This document shows positions 45,654 through 56,657 of a DNA stretch of 64,000 nucleotides, piece after piece. The notes beneath the pieces were generated by a model. The model was given only the letters and a program-made list of their open reading frames with translations, ran no database searches and had not been told where the DNA came from. Both the position numbers and the translations under genes were made by a program. Source of the DNA: Symsagittifera roscoffensis (taxonomy: Eukaryota; Xenacoelomorpha; Acoela; Convolutidae); contig NW_026971073.1 of assembly GCF_963678635.1 (NCBI RefSeq), forward strand, positions 40,001 to 104,000, in the 5' to 3' direction. Within the stretch, counting starts at the first letter, position 1; each line of letters starts with the position of its first letter.

Positions 45654-46575
45654 TAACATTCGCCCGGAAGATACATGTCGACGGAAAACAAAACTAAGTC
45701 TTAAGACGACTGGCTAAAGTCTAAACAGAGCTTTGCATGCTTTTCACCGTCTCTACCAAGCCAGTACTTTTCGGTGGTCTTTTCTAACATCGGGTCGACA
45801 AAAACGTTACTGCTTTCGGCTTCGGTCAAAACACTCAAATTAACTAAATCACATGCAGAAATAGTGAGCTCATGGCTGGGTCTCAGTATCCCCAGACCAC
45901 GAGGTCACTCCTAAAAACAGGGCTACTACTATTTATTATATTACTATTGGTTTTGTTCAGTAGATAAAAATCATCATCTCCATCGAAGATGGATCAACCC
46001 TTTCCCCCAACTCCTAGCTTCTCATCCTTATCAAAATGAATCTAGATGTTAATTAAATTCAAGTCAGGACATGACAGGAAGCTAAAAATTTATGTAACAG
46101 GATAAAAGTTTCAGTTCCTTTACCCTTCCGGATTGATGAATCCGCTGGATCAAGCTCGTTAATCCTGATTTCTTCTTAATCCGGAAGGCCGTCTTTCACC
46201 CTTCACCGTTGTTCGCAACGGCCTTGCAACTATTGAAGCGGCACAATAGTTGCAACTCGGAGTGTTCTTCTGTTACTCTGTAACTCGTTGTCGTTTTCCA
46301 ATCTCGATTTCGTAGTTGTTGTTAGCGCAGCTAATGTTGTTCTGTTCTTCTTTCTCGTTTTAGCCAAAATGGCCGTTTCTGACGTTTCTCAGAAATATGA
46401 CGTCATAATTCGAATTTTTAAAATTTTAAAATACCAGAATATTCTAGCCCTCACCGTTTGGCCAATCGTTCCAATAACGTTCTTAATTCCTAATAATCAT
46501 CAATCCGGAAGGCTCGCTGCTAAAAATTCGAATTCTGCAGAGATTGCATTTCTCACATTCTGGTCGAATGTCACA
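45654..46575 (-). repeat. 3' LTR of giant copy B
   Basis: Starts TGTAACATTCGCCC like copy A and ends with GTCACA before ...CGGACAGTCC, again as in copy A; about 922 bp. The interior is strongly diverged, with shared islands (AGCTGGGTC / GGCTGGGTC, AAAATGGCC). It has its own inverted repeat, CTTCCGGATT at 46125-46134 with AATCCGGAAG at 46178-46187, in place of the 9-bp stem-loop of LTR A. Boundaries are inferred from alignment to copy A, as the partner LTR is outside the window. Confidence 0.75.
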
Positions 46576-46948
46576 TACTCACCGGACAGTCCGGTCAAGG
46601 TCCTCATCGAATCACGCAATGTTCGTAAAATGGTTACAGTGTCATCGAACAGAATTTACAAAAAGCACGAAGTTACTTTTATCCACGTCACATCGACCCA
46701 CTGCAGAATATAAATGGCATCATACTACATCACTATAGCCTTAAAATTCTTTCATTAACCTGCACATTGAGGGTATGACTTAAGATAAAACATATTTTCT
46801 GACTTCCAGTGTCAATGTCCCTATTAAAACTTTTTCTCTTAGATTTAAAAGGTGTTGGCTTGCAGGACAGTCCTGCCAACCAACAAGCTAAAATTATCCT
46901 ACTACGCTTTTCCCTTCGGAAATCTTGCTTGTTTTTGTCCTGACTACT
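46576..46948 (-). other. 3' UTR of copy B before tandem repeat
   Basis: No gene. It contains AAATGGCATCATACTACATC (46713-46732), which is also present in the copy A 3' UTR at 4243. Confidence 0.6.
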
Positions 46949-47783
46949 AAAACTAAGAAACTCTGTGGTTAGAAAGAACAATGAAACAATCTCCCTCTTC
47001 GAGAGATTACTCAAGCCTTCCACGTCACCACAAAGTGATCAGTTCTCCTAGCTGATTAAAAACAGTCATGCAGGCTGGAATATTTAAATAAACTCCTTCA
47101 CTTTAAGCCTTTCTAAATAAATAGTAGTGAGTGTCTCTAAAGCCACTTCAACTAAAATCAAAATGCAAATTTATAAATGCAACAATTTCAAAACTTAACT
47201 AAATGTTTCAGTTTTCAATTTTCAGTTTTCAAAACTAAGAAACTCTGTGGTTAGAAAGAACAATGAAACAATCTCCCTCTTCGAGAGATTACTCAAGCCT
47301 TCCACGTCACCACAAAGTGATCTGTTCTCCTAGCTGATTAAAAACAGTCATGCAGGCTGGAATATTTAAATAAACTCCTTCACTTTAAGCCTTTCTAAAT
47401 AAATAGTAGTGAGTGTCTCTAAAGCCACTTCAACTAAAATCAAAATGCAAATTTATAAATGCAACAATTTCAAAACTTAACTAAATGTTTCAGTTTTCAA
47501 TTTTCAGTTTTCAAAACTAAGAAACTCTGTGGTTAGAAAGAACAATGAAACAATCTCCCTCTTCGAGAGATTACTCAAGCCTTCCACGTCACCACAAAGT
47601 GATCTGTTCTCCTAGCTGATTAAAAACAGTCATGCAGGCTGGAATATTTAAATAAACTCCTTCACTTTAAGCCTTTCTAAATAAATAGTAGTGAGTGTCT
47701 CTAAAGCCACTTCAACTAAAAACAAAATGCAAATTTATAAATGCAACAATTTCAAAACTTAACTAAATGTTTCAGTTTTCAAT
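46949..47783. repeat. 282-bp tandem repeat, three units
   Basis: Units start at 46949, 47231 and 47513 with AAAACTAAGAAACTCTG. The first two are full length and the third ends near 47783. They are almost identical (for example a single A/T change in GTGATC(A/T)GTTCTCC), so the expansion is recent. Copy A has a single diverged unit in the same place (from about 4478). Confidence 0.9.
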
Positions 47784-47958
47784 TACAACTTGGTTGCTTG
47801 GTTTCTCACTTGAGTTTTTCACACACATAAAACAATTCTGAGTTTTAACTTTTCTTCATCACTCCTTTGTTTTCTTCTTTTTTCGTCGTTTAGAAGTTCT
47901 AAAACTTCTAAATTCTTCTAATTTCGTCTCTTTTTTCATCTTGTTTTTCGGTCATTGG
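47784..47958 (-). other. Short non-coding spacer before ORF3 stop, copy B
   Basis: T-rich on the plus strand, with repeated TTCTTC/TTTCGTC words. No gene. Confidence 0.5.
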
Positions 47959-49428
47959 TCAATGCTCCCTTTCTTCCTCCTGTGATACTGACTCTGCACT
48001 CTCAGTCTCCGTATCTTGTAACACGTCGTTAGCTATCCTGACGCTGCTGGAAGCCGTCCTCCAACACTTCTGCTTTTCTACCCTCTGTTTGCAGCAAGGT
48101 AGGGGATCCACGTTAGATTCTCTGTTCCTGCAGAAGCTGTTGTGGAGACACAACATCACGTTTCTCTCCAAATCTTCTTTCAGCACCTCTGCCTTCTCAT
48201 TTCCACTACGCTCACTCGTCCTGGAAATTCTTTTCACAGCGGTGGTCACTGCATTCCGATGAGTCACGAGAGCTCGCTTGAAAGCTCCTGCCCCAATGTC
48301 CAGCTGATATTCACTGTACACTCTGCCATGCTTCGACATATTCTTTTTCGCATACTCGTACAACCATGCAGTCATGTTAGCTCTGAACCATGGCATCAAT
48401 AGTTTTCTTGCCCATATCTTCTTCACTTCCATCGGAATGTTTAAAACTTTGCAACTTGTCTCAAAAAGATCTAAATCTTTTAGACAATCTAATTTCCGCA
48501 ATTGTTCTCTCGTCGGTGCCTCCTGTCTATTATTTTCTCTCACATGAGCTTCCAGCCATCGTATCGCCATCATAACTCCCACTATCACTATTGTTACGGG
48601 CTGTGATGAATCTGGTAAACCCATGGAGAGCAGCTCTCCAGATTCCCAGATCAACATCCGATTACTACGCTTGGGATACCACCAGGTCTGCAGCAAGCAG
48701 TGGCAAGGAAACTCGTCGTGCGTCAACATGATGCTCCTCCAATTACGTTCTCCCGAAGCTTCCAGCAATGGTTCCACTTCCATCATCACTCGGTGGACTT
48801 CATCATTCTCATCTACTGCATTGTAATCTGTGACAGTTGATCCTCTCTGTTTCTGTTTCTCAAAGTCACTGAAGTTCCCGCTCACATATCTCATGAACTT
48901 CTTTCCTAGTATTGACTCCAATTCTTCCTTGGTTCTCTCTGGAACTGCTGAAAACATCTTACATAGTAACTCGTAAGACTTTTCAGACATTCTCGCCAAT
49001 CTCACACACTTCGGCACTGAGAAGGCTTGATCCACAATCGTTCTTGTACTCTTCACGTCCACAGCTACGAAATGTACAGGATATCTGCTCTTACACATTG
49101 GAGCCAACGTTGAACCCACCAAATATCGTGCTCCTGATGGTCTACAATAAGTTTCGCTGTGTCTGATGTTCATTTCTGTCTCGATTGCTTCCCTCCATTT
49201 TCCTATGTATTTCTGCTCAGTCTGCAGAACTCCTGGGAATACTTCTACGCTGATGGCTGTGACCATCTCATGTTTCTGTTCCAGATTCAATAGTGACTCT
49301 AATGAACCAAACATGCTGTAGAACCCTAGTGCTGTCACTAGATTCACATCAGTTCCTCCTTGGCAATCTGCTATCAGTTCCGTTTCTGTTCTAGCTTTCA
49401 TCACTACGTTTCCAAACAATACCGTCAA
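47959..49428 (-). pseudogene. ORF3 C-terminal module, copy B (489-codon open frame)
   Basis: An open frame with no internal stop. Order of landmarks: ELIADCQGGTDVNLVTALGF, KREAIE-type helix, a YCRPSGARYLVGSTLAP strand, YPVHFVAVD, LARMSEKSYELL, VMMEVEPLLEASG, EFPCHCLLQTWWYPKR, VTIVIVGVMMAIRWLEAH (hydrophobic, could be a buried strand-helix), and the Cys-rich end NVMLCLHNSFCRNR with CC and C beyond it, then an acidic tail. It is entered from the previous module by a frameshift near 49430-49390. Conserved with copy A. No known family recognised; the Cys/His residues suggest metal binding. Confidence 0.7.
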
Positions 49429-50152
49429 TTGCTTGTGTTGTTTCTCCAGTCTTCACACAGTCTAGACCTCCACAAACGTGACCCTCCAGTCCACAGACTT
49501 CCGCCAGACAGCTACCAGGTTTGACCCAGTCTTCTGGTCCCCAGCCAGGCAACTCCACTTTATCTTCTCCATTGCTCTTAGAGGCTGTTATCATCACATT
49601 ATATATGATGTTGAGGTCACGCAGGTTACAGTCCGCATTCAGTTCCCTCTGTACGTCTTGTGTCGCCCGTAATATTGAGTCAGCGTTGGGACTAGGACAC
49701 CATGATGGCTTCATCAATTCCCACACTGTCATCAAGCTCGTTCTCAGTACTTCATCTGATAATCCCAACCCAAACTCCACTCTTTTGTCGGATTTTGGTA
49801 CTGAAGGTGCAGTCACCTCTTCTTCCAAGACCAGTCCCAATTTGGCCTGTGGATTGTTAACGCTCTTAATCGTTACAATTCTGGACGTCCAGAATCTTAG
49901 TAACACCGCCTGCTCATAATCGAAGAAGCAATCGCGTATGTCTTCGCTCAGGAAAGGATTATACGCTGTCCCTATGATCCCGAATACGTAGCTATACGAT
50001 TTCTTCTTGATCGGTCCACAGTATTCACTGGATTTCGACAATGCTCCCATAAATTCTTTAGTGAGTCTCAGCTCCTTGTTTGAGAATCTCCTGATTTCGT
50101 CTATCTTTTTCATGGGTTCCAATTCCTCAGGTTCTTTCATGCTCACTCTCAT
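49391..50152 (-). pseudogene. ORF3 module with Cys/His cluster, copy B
   Basis: 253-codon frame homologous to 7197-6337: FSNKELRL, GIIGTAYNPFLSE, FDYEQ, KLGLVLEEEV, VWELMKPSWCPSPN, and the cluster C-x4-C-x4-HVC-x4-C (CLAEVCGLEGHVCGGLDC). Copy A has one fewer Cys at the start of the cluster, so the core may be H-x-C-x4-C. The upstream ATG (50152) is not a true start, since homology continues beyond it. Confidence 0.65.
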
Positions 50153-50241
50153 CGGTTTACTTTACTGCATATCCAGCAGTGCTAGCAAGAATAAGGCTTT
50201 CGTTCGCTCATCGCCTTCCCTCAACATTTTAACACAAGTGT

Positions 50242-51096
50242 TCAAGTGTTTAATGCAGGTACTGAAATCTGCTCTATCAGGAATCGAATGAAATAGAGAG
50301 CGTCTCTCCGCTTCGCACACGCTACTGCTGCTCCCTCCTGGACTATCAGATCCCTCAGATTCGTCATAAGGAAAACCTTTTCTTCTTTTGATTTCTTCCT
50401 TTCTTCTGAATCATACTCTTCGCGAGTCAGTCCCATCATGCACCAGGCGAACCTGAGTTGTAACTCTGTTCTTACGTAAGGTACTGCCACGAGAGCATGT
50501 ATTCTTGGCGTAGTCCTCATTTCTTCTTCGAAATACCTCAATACTACTGCTTTCCATGGAAGGCTCACTAACTGCTCGATCGTTTCCGCCTGTACGTCAG
50601 ACGACGCCAAAGTCCCGTACGCCTTCTGCTTGAGGGTGGTGCCTTGCAACATCGTTTCCAGATAACCCTCCATGGCTTTTTCGTCTTCCAGGGCCATTAC
50701 ATACCCTCTAGCCGAGTTTCGGTATTCCAACATCTCCATGTATCCACCGGTGGGTTCATCTATCGACACTGTTTCCGACACTGTTAGTCGGTTGTATTCC
50801 ACTGGTGTTAGTTGTCCTGCAACACTTTCCTTTCCATGATTCATGGAAGATGGCTTGAAGTCTTTCATTCTGCTCTCTCCACATTGGCTGAGTATTTCCA
50901 TTTCCAAGGTTGCTCCAGTCAGAGTGCGGTCACTCCTTTTGGATTTATAACCGGTTGACTTTATCCCCGCCAACCGAATGGGTGGCTCCATCGCTATATC
51001 AGTTAATATTCTATCTGTGCCAGACAATTGATAATCACCTTGCCCCAAATCCATGAACTCCTCGACTCGTTTCTGAATCCACTTTCGTCTTTCCAA
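50242..51096 (-). pseudogene. ORF3 helical module, copy B
   Basis: 284-codon frame matching 8116-7112 of copy A, here in one piece: EMEILSQCGE, YRNSARGYVMALEDEKAME, KQKAYGTLASS, LPWKAVVLRYFEEEM, ELQLRFAWCMMGLTREEYDSEE, then VACAKRRDALYFIRFLI. Mostly helical and highly charged. Function unknown. A stop and frame change lie between 50242 and 50152. Confidence 0.65.
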
Positions 51097-52185
51097 TTCT
51101 CCTCGGCATCACTCTGCTGCCTAACTTCATTTTCATCGCATTGCTCTTATCAATCACCATTTTTGATCGCATCGTCCCTCTCCTGGTTCTTGACAGGTAC
51201 ACCACCTCTCCTTCATCGTCCTGCGGTGTCATCTTGATGGGAGAATTCGCTTCACTCTCATCAGTGGCTGAGTCGATCAATAACTCAGTCAGTCTCCCTT
51301 CACACTCATCAAGCTTGTCAAGTACTTCTCTCATCAAAGGTTGGTTGAGACCCGTTTTCAGAATAGACTGGGTCCCATAGCTTTGAACCACGGTCCAGAC
51401 TTCTTCCATAAACGCCACTCTGTCCAGCTTGCATCCCGTCCTACTCTCGTGGTCTCGGTGATGTACTTCCCATTCTTCTTCGGGCAGCGTTCCCAAGAAA
51501 GGTACACTGGCTGAGGCCTCTATTCTTCTCCTCCGAGGTGATTCCATAAGGATTCTCTGGTCGTCATTTCTTGAATTGCCAGGAGAGCTGCTCTCCGGCA
51601 AAATCCGTTTCATTTCCATAAAGGCTGATGGAGGCTCCAGTGTCGAGATGCCTTCATCCGCTGGCTCAGTCGTTTCCAACGTATCCGTATTATTCTCAAG
51701 ATCACTGAAGATGTTAAAATCCAGGCTCGATGTTCCTGCTGTCGATGCCCTGTCGTCTTCCCCACCAGCTTGATCTTGTTGCATGGGTTTTCAGTTTGAC
51801 GGCTTCCTCCTTGTCCGTCATCTCCTTCTGACTTATCCTTGTTCGGACTCGATGGTCCTTGGTCGTCATTGTCGGCTTCTTCCTGGAATCTCGGTATGAG
51901 CAGTGTACCGGCTGATTTATCTTCCTCTTCTCCATGGACCACTTTGATTTCTTCGCAGCCGAAGGGTGCTAGGAAGGTTCTCATCTGCAGTACTCCTCCC
52001 ACTTTCATCTCCTGTTTTACGCTAGTCAGGATTAATGAGGCTTCAGGCAATTCGTTCCTGCCTCTCATTCTCATCGGAGCTAAGCCTAATCCCTTCCATT
52101 CCTCATCAAATCTTCTAGGCCTGGGAGTAGCGGCATTGCTTTTTCGCCTCCTCGTCGCTTGATCCGTGTATGCAAATCGTGTGTA
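51035..52185 (-). pseudogene. ORF3 acidic linker and SPRRR motif region, copy B
   Basis: Frames 52074-51610 and 51784-51035 overlap with a shift. The first has LPEASLILTSVKQEM and GEEEDKSAG before a Lys/Asp/Gln-rich disordered run. The second has the MESPRRRRIEAS and LGTLPEEEWE motifs kept in copy A, followed by a longer structured tail (VWTVVQSYGTQSILKTG, LDECEGRLTELLI) whose copy A equivalent is damaged. Confidence 0.6.
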
Positions 52186-53187
52186 TTATAACACGGCGGC
52201 ACTTCTCCCTACAAAGTATGGATCCATCGTTCCCACGAAATTCCCTACTCTCCTTTCATTGGTTTCGAATGCTCTCAACCTGGGAGTTTGTACCACGGCG
52301 ACTGCTCCGAGCAACATCCTTCTTATCAGAGGGAATTCAGGGATTGCCTCCGGTAGCTTCTTGTAATCGCCCCAGTCCTTCGTCTCTTCTCTCACTTTGT
52401 GATATGCTGCAGTGAGACGAGGCACTCTGGTTATTTCACCATTCGTTTTGTCATAGGGTCTCAGATTCCAAAGCTTTGGGAACACCTCGATGTGTCCTCT
52501 TTCTACTTCTCCCATGCGGTCACGGAAGTGATCGTCAAAATTGATGACTGTCATCTCTGGCTCCGATTTTTTCGCAAATAACAGATCTTCACTCATGAGC
52601 TCCCGCAATGTGTGCTGCTCACACCAGTTCAGTGTACTACCGTCCACTGCCGAGATGAGGTTCAGGTGCAGCACCGAGCTCCTATATGCCTCCACTTTAA
52701 CGTCAAGTCAATAGATCACTGTCACGAACTCCGTGACTCCTCTGATCAGCGCCAAGGGATCGGTTCTCATCGCCAAGCTCAGATCAGTCAACAGCGGCAT
52801 GCCTCCAACATTTCGTCTAACATCTTCCTCTCTTTCAACCGTCTCTTCTTCTCCCGTTTCAAAGCGATTTTGTAGTAAGAGATATTGGATAAGAGTGTGT
52901 CTCAGGTCTCTTATCTTGTTCCACGAGTCCGTGGATTTCTCCATATCCAAGTTCCTCACTCTCTCTTTCATCTGCTCTGGACAACGTGCCAGTTTCATTA
53001 GTCCTCCCAAGTTTCCGTGGGTAATTGCGATCAATGTCAGAAGTCCATCTAGCCGCAGGTTCTGTATTCCATCGGTGAGCAGTATCGCCGGTCCTTTCAC
53101 GAAACTCTCCGCTCCGAATGTCACGAACAAGGCTATTAGTTCCACTATCGATACTCTCACTACTGCTTGGAGGAAATCCTTTATCAA
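52186..53187 (-). pseudogene. ORF3 central modules, copy B
   Basis: Two frames in the same register (53187-52708 and 52695-52186) are separated by one TGA at 52708-52710, where copy A has sense codons, so they were continuous. The first has VSIVELIALFVTFGAESFVKGPA, LRLDGLLTLIAITHG, LRHTLIQYLLLQNRFETG and NVGGMPLLTDLSLAM. The second has VFPKLWNLRP and FPLIRRMLLGAVAV. Copy B also has a TAA just upstream of 53187. Not recognised. Confidence 0.6.
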
Positions 53188-54320
53188 TTAGTGCGAGACT
53201 TTCGGGTAAACTTTTGCCAAGAAGGACGCGGTCCATCCGGCTCCCAACCTTCTAGCATGCTGTCTGTCCTTTCAAAGCCCTCCTGTCCTTTCATTTCCTG
53301 GGTCCATAAGGTTACCAGAGTAATCTGACACATTCTGTTTACAAACTCAGCGGTCTTTTCTCCGGCATTTTCCGCCAGGTTCACCTCCTTCAACAAGTAG
53401 GCATGTATCTTTGCAATCATCACGGGGCCTTGCTCAAAAGCATCTGCACCCAATGCCACCACTCTAGGGTTCAGGTGTAGCCACTGGTTGGCTTCCGGCT
53501 TGGTTCTCAGAACCATCGCCTCCAGATGAGCTCTCGTCTCTAGTGAATTTTTTCTTCTTGTGTCTTCACTTGCCACTTCCATTGCTCGGAACCATAAGTC
53601 GTTGGACATTGCCGTGATTACCCGATGGTCGTCTTCTATTCCCGCTTTCAGTTTGAGTTGTCGACTGAAATTGGACAGTTCCAACCCCAGCACTTCGTCC
53701 AACACTAACATGTGTAGCGCGTGGTCCTTTAATCCTCTCATCGCGTTGGGGATATCTGACCATACTGCAGGCAGTTCAGCCTTAAGTGGCCTCAGGTTCT
53801 CCATTTCTATCATGCGATTCGGGGCTGATATGATCATATCATATTTTCCTTCCGAGAGTAAGGCCACAATTGCATATACGAAATTCAGTCCATCCGGGAG
53901 ATGTGCATATCCCGGAGACAACGCAAATACTACTCTCAATGCCACTTTATTGAATGATCCCTCCTTCGTCGCATCCACCACTTCACCCATCGACTCCAGG
54001 ATGTCTTTTATCGCTGGCCATACTGCGTTTTCTGCTGTTGTAGGATCTCTGAGTCTGCTCAGAAAACCTCTACTGTGTAGATGGTCATTGATGCCAGCAA
54101 ACACAATCGTAATTGGGTTCATGTCCGTCTGCCTTTGTACCCCTATAGCCAAAGATACTGATTGCAATAGGTCTAGGTCGACAGCGGTCAACATTATGAC
54201 GTCCGGCCAAAACAAAGACTTGGAGGTGTACACGAACTCTGAATTCGCTACTACCATAATCTTGGCCTTCCTCATCTCTGCTTTGACATAGGCGGCGAAG
54301 ATGGTCTCATCTTTCTTTAT
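53184..54320 (-). pseudogene. ORF3 second SGNH-like unit and following helices, copy B
   Basis: C-terminal half of the 781-codon frame 55529-53184. KIMVVANSEFVYTSKSLFW (block-I-like position, about 54238-54260) is followed by ITIVFAGINDHLHSRG (GIND at 54084-54095, block-III-like), VVFALSPGYAHLPDGL, FVYAIVALLSEGKYD, IISAPNR, and LVLDEVLGLELSNFSRQLK. No DxxH block. The two copies keep the pattern while changing the nucleophile-position residues (ANSE versus ASSD), which is what a non-catalytic duplicate would show. Frameshift near 53230. Confidence 0.5.
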
Positions 54321-55100
54321 CGCTGTCAATCCGCCATATCTCTGGGCATCACCATCTTGGTTCACTAGTTTTGGGTACACTCTCTCCTTCACATGACCAG
54401 GTGGTGTCGTCAGCTGCCTGAATATCTTCACGTGTTGTCCAGTCGGCGCTCTCGTCGTCAGGAATCTTCCTGGTCTCTCTTCACGATTCCCTTCATCATG
54501 ATTCAGTCTTACATCTTGCAACGGTCTCGCATTCACTGGTCCCATCGTGTTGTTAGAGGGCAGTCCCTCCAAGTCAGCAAATCTCAAGGCCGTCGTGGAG
54601 CTGAAATTTATGCTAGCGGCTATCAACCAGTCTACGCCGGTTATCGAGTACAATCTGCTGACGGATAGCATCGCTCCATTCAGCATCCTCCTAGCATCTT
54701 CGATGAAGCTTACTCTCTGGAGATCCAGCTTCATTAGTTCGTCTTTGTATATATGCCAGGGAGACGGTATGGGTCTTGACCACATCAATGAGCCTCTGCT
54801 CGGTCTCTCCTCTCGACTGGTACTCGTCGTCTCCGATCTAGTGTCCGATCTAGATGTGCCTGCTGTCTCTTCGATTGGGTTGACAGGTCCTATTCTTCTC
54901 CTAGGATGAATAGTCCTCCTCATCGGTGCTTCTCCCAATCGATCCTGTACGTCTGTTCTTCGACCCGGTTCGCTGGAGCTTTGTTGCCTGTAGTTCGTGA
55001 CGGCCGGGACCGTACCCAAGCGTGTTTCCAAGCTAGGAGGCACAAAGGTGGTAATCACCGAGTCACTCACTGTTCCTTCTTCCTTCAGCACTCCTGTGTC
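54321..55100 (-). pseudogene. ORF3 linker domain between SGNH units, copy B
   Basis: Middle of the 55529-53184 frame. An Arg/Ser/Thr-rich linker (RPSRGSLMWSRPIPSPWH) precedes a compact segment, LDLQRVSFIEDARRMLNG, VSRLYSITGVDWLIAAS, FSSTTALRFADLEGLPSNN, shared with copy A at 11748-11266. Family unknown. Confidence 0.55.
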
Positions 55101-55700
55101 AAAGAGTTCTGCTTCCAGCTCGTCCAACCGCTCTTGGAAGACTCGATTCAACCAAGCTTGTCCTTCGATACTGTCGAAGTGGATGCCGTCCGTGGTCAGT
55201 CTGGCCTGGTCCATGGCTCTCAACTCATGCTCGATGTCCATGAGGATCATTCTTCCGACATTTTGACTTGCTAGGTTCCTCAAGATGTTGTTCCATCTGA
55301 CGACTCCCTCGTTGTGCCTTCTTCCTGATGCTGTCAGGCTTCTCGCGCTCATTGGCACAGTGCAAACGGTCAGTACCGCGCAACTGAATTTCTGCCAGAG
55401 GGTAGTAAACAAACACACCATCATTGACTCCCATAGTGCTTCCTGCTCGTCTGAACCTCTGGAGATGTCATTCGTCCCAACTAAGATCATCACATTGGGA
55501 ATCCTCCCTGGATTCATCAGTTCCACCATCCGATATAATTAGGCTATCGTCGCTCCTCCAAAGGCCATCACCGTGGTGACCCACGAGGTCCTCAAATTTG
55601 ACAGCACTCTGACCAAGCTGTCTCCCAGTATCAGATGAGATGTCCCGAGTGGTGGTTGCTGCAGGTTCACAGCTGGGCTCCAGGTAGCTCGATTGAAGCA
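55101..55700 (-). pseudogene. SGNH/GDSL hydrolase domain, copy B (one in-frame stop)
   Basis: Block I LILGDSLVRVL (nucleophile Ser codon 55617-55619), block II AFGGATIA, block III VGTNDISRG (GTND 55467-55478) and block V TTDGIHFDS (55179-55190) are all in one reading register. About 145 residues separate Ser from His, in the normal range for the family. A TAA at 55539-55541 just after block II interrupts it; copy A has a glutamine codon there, so this is a C-to-T nonsense change. The likely reaction is ester or acetyl-group hydrolysis; the substrate is unknown. Apart from that stop, the domain is undamaged. Confidence 0.85.
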
Positions 55701-56199
55701 GGCCCTCGGATCTGTCTCCGGAACTCCCGTGAAATTATATTTCAATTGAATATTCTTCTGCACGTCTACTATGCGAGACACTTTCTTCGCTGGCATCTTT
55801 CGTACTTTCCTCTCTGGTATTCTCGAGCTCCCCATGAGTGGTGTCACGTTACTTATCCCTTGTCTGATCACGGTCTGGGAGAGTTGTACTCTGCCCGTAT
55901 CGTCAATAGTTCCATAGGGTGCAGTCACCCCGGAACCTGGCGCATTCTTGTTAGCGACCAGTCGTCCAGCTGTCCCTATCAGCTTCCTCACTGTCTGTTC
56001 TACGACGGGATCACCCAAGGTGTCGCTAGGAACCGGGATTGCTACTCGATTTGTCTCTGCTGGGAGCCGTGTCTCCGTTTCTCGAGGCATCAGCCGACGA
56101 TATCAAGAGCTCGAATTTCCGACGATAGATCGCATCTATCATCGGTCTCACATATGCCTCTGCCAGGTCCATCAGTTCATCCAAGTTGAAGTTGTCCAT
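55701..56199 (-). pseudogene. ORF3 N-terminus, copy B
   Basis: The ATG at 56199-56197 (MDNFNLDELMDLAEAYV) opens a frame in the same position as MGDTNEYMEF in copy A. It shifts frame near 56090, where the open frame 56090-55539 continues. A Thr/Pro/Arg-rich linker follows (RIPERKVRKMPAKKVSRIVD) up to TDPRACFNRATWSPAV before block I; copy A has HPRACLNGMGWDHA there. The coiled coil of copy A is not evident. Confidence 0.6.
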
Positions 56200-56657
56200 T
56201 CTATTCTTTTCAAGTTTGATTTGATTCGATTCGATATTTGACTCAAGTGAGTTATTAAATGATCAATCAGAATCTAGAAAAGAAGTCACAAATATCACAC
56301 TTGTCTGCTTCACCTTAACATATTTCGTAAAGACAGTTTCGTAAAACATATTTCGTAAAGTTTCGTAAAACACCTTAATATATTTCGTAAAATTAGTCTA
56401 AAGACAGTTCATATAAAAAGATATTTATCCTCAAATTTATTTAAATCAATCGGTTTCTAGAATTTTGGAATTCGACCTAAGATTGGACAGTCCAAACTTT
56501 GGATCTATTCCCAAGATTGTCATTTAGTTGTTCATGGTCACTAACCCCTACTTATCCATGATCTTAATAACCTAACACATAACACAACATAACATAACAC
56601 ACATATCACTTATTACATACAACTTAGTCTTTGGCCTAACTCCCTCTCGCACCTCAC
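56200..56657 (-). other. Non-coding gap between macro remnant and ORF3, copy B
   Basis: About 460 bp, no frame. It contains a repeated ATATTTCGTAAA-type word (56328-56400) and ACATAACATAAC-type tracts (56575-56605) that also occur in the copy A gap. Confidence 0.45.

Noticed and set aside
46949-47783. CRISPR-like or centromeric array
   Set aside because: Only three long, contiguous 282-bp units with no spacers, and homologous to single-copy 3' UTR in copy A.
48500-48560. Transmembrane anchor making ORF3 C-terminal module an envelope protein
   Set aside because: The hydrophobic run (VTIVIVGVMMAI) is short, followed by RW and charged residues, and there is no signal peptide, so an env call is not supported.
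53560-54291. 243-codon plus-strand frame opposite ORF3
   Set aside because: Antisense shadow of the conserved minus-strand frame; its codons follow the complementary strand and no domain is seen. The same applies to 6996-7718, 8772-9191 and 27048-27698.
53184-56199. SGNH region as an independent host GDSL esterase gene
   Set aside because: The same domain sits at the same distance behind integrase, inside LTR limits, in two diverged copies and has no introns, so it belongs to the element.
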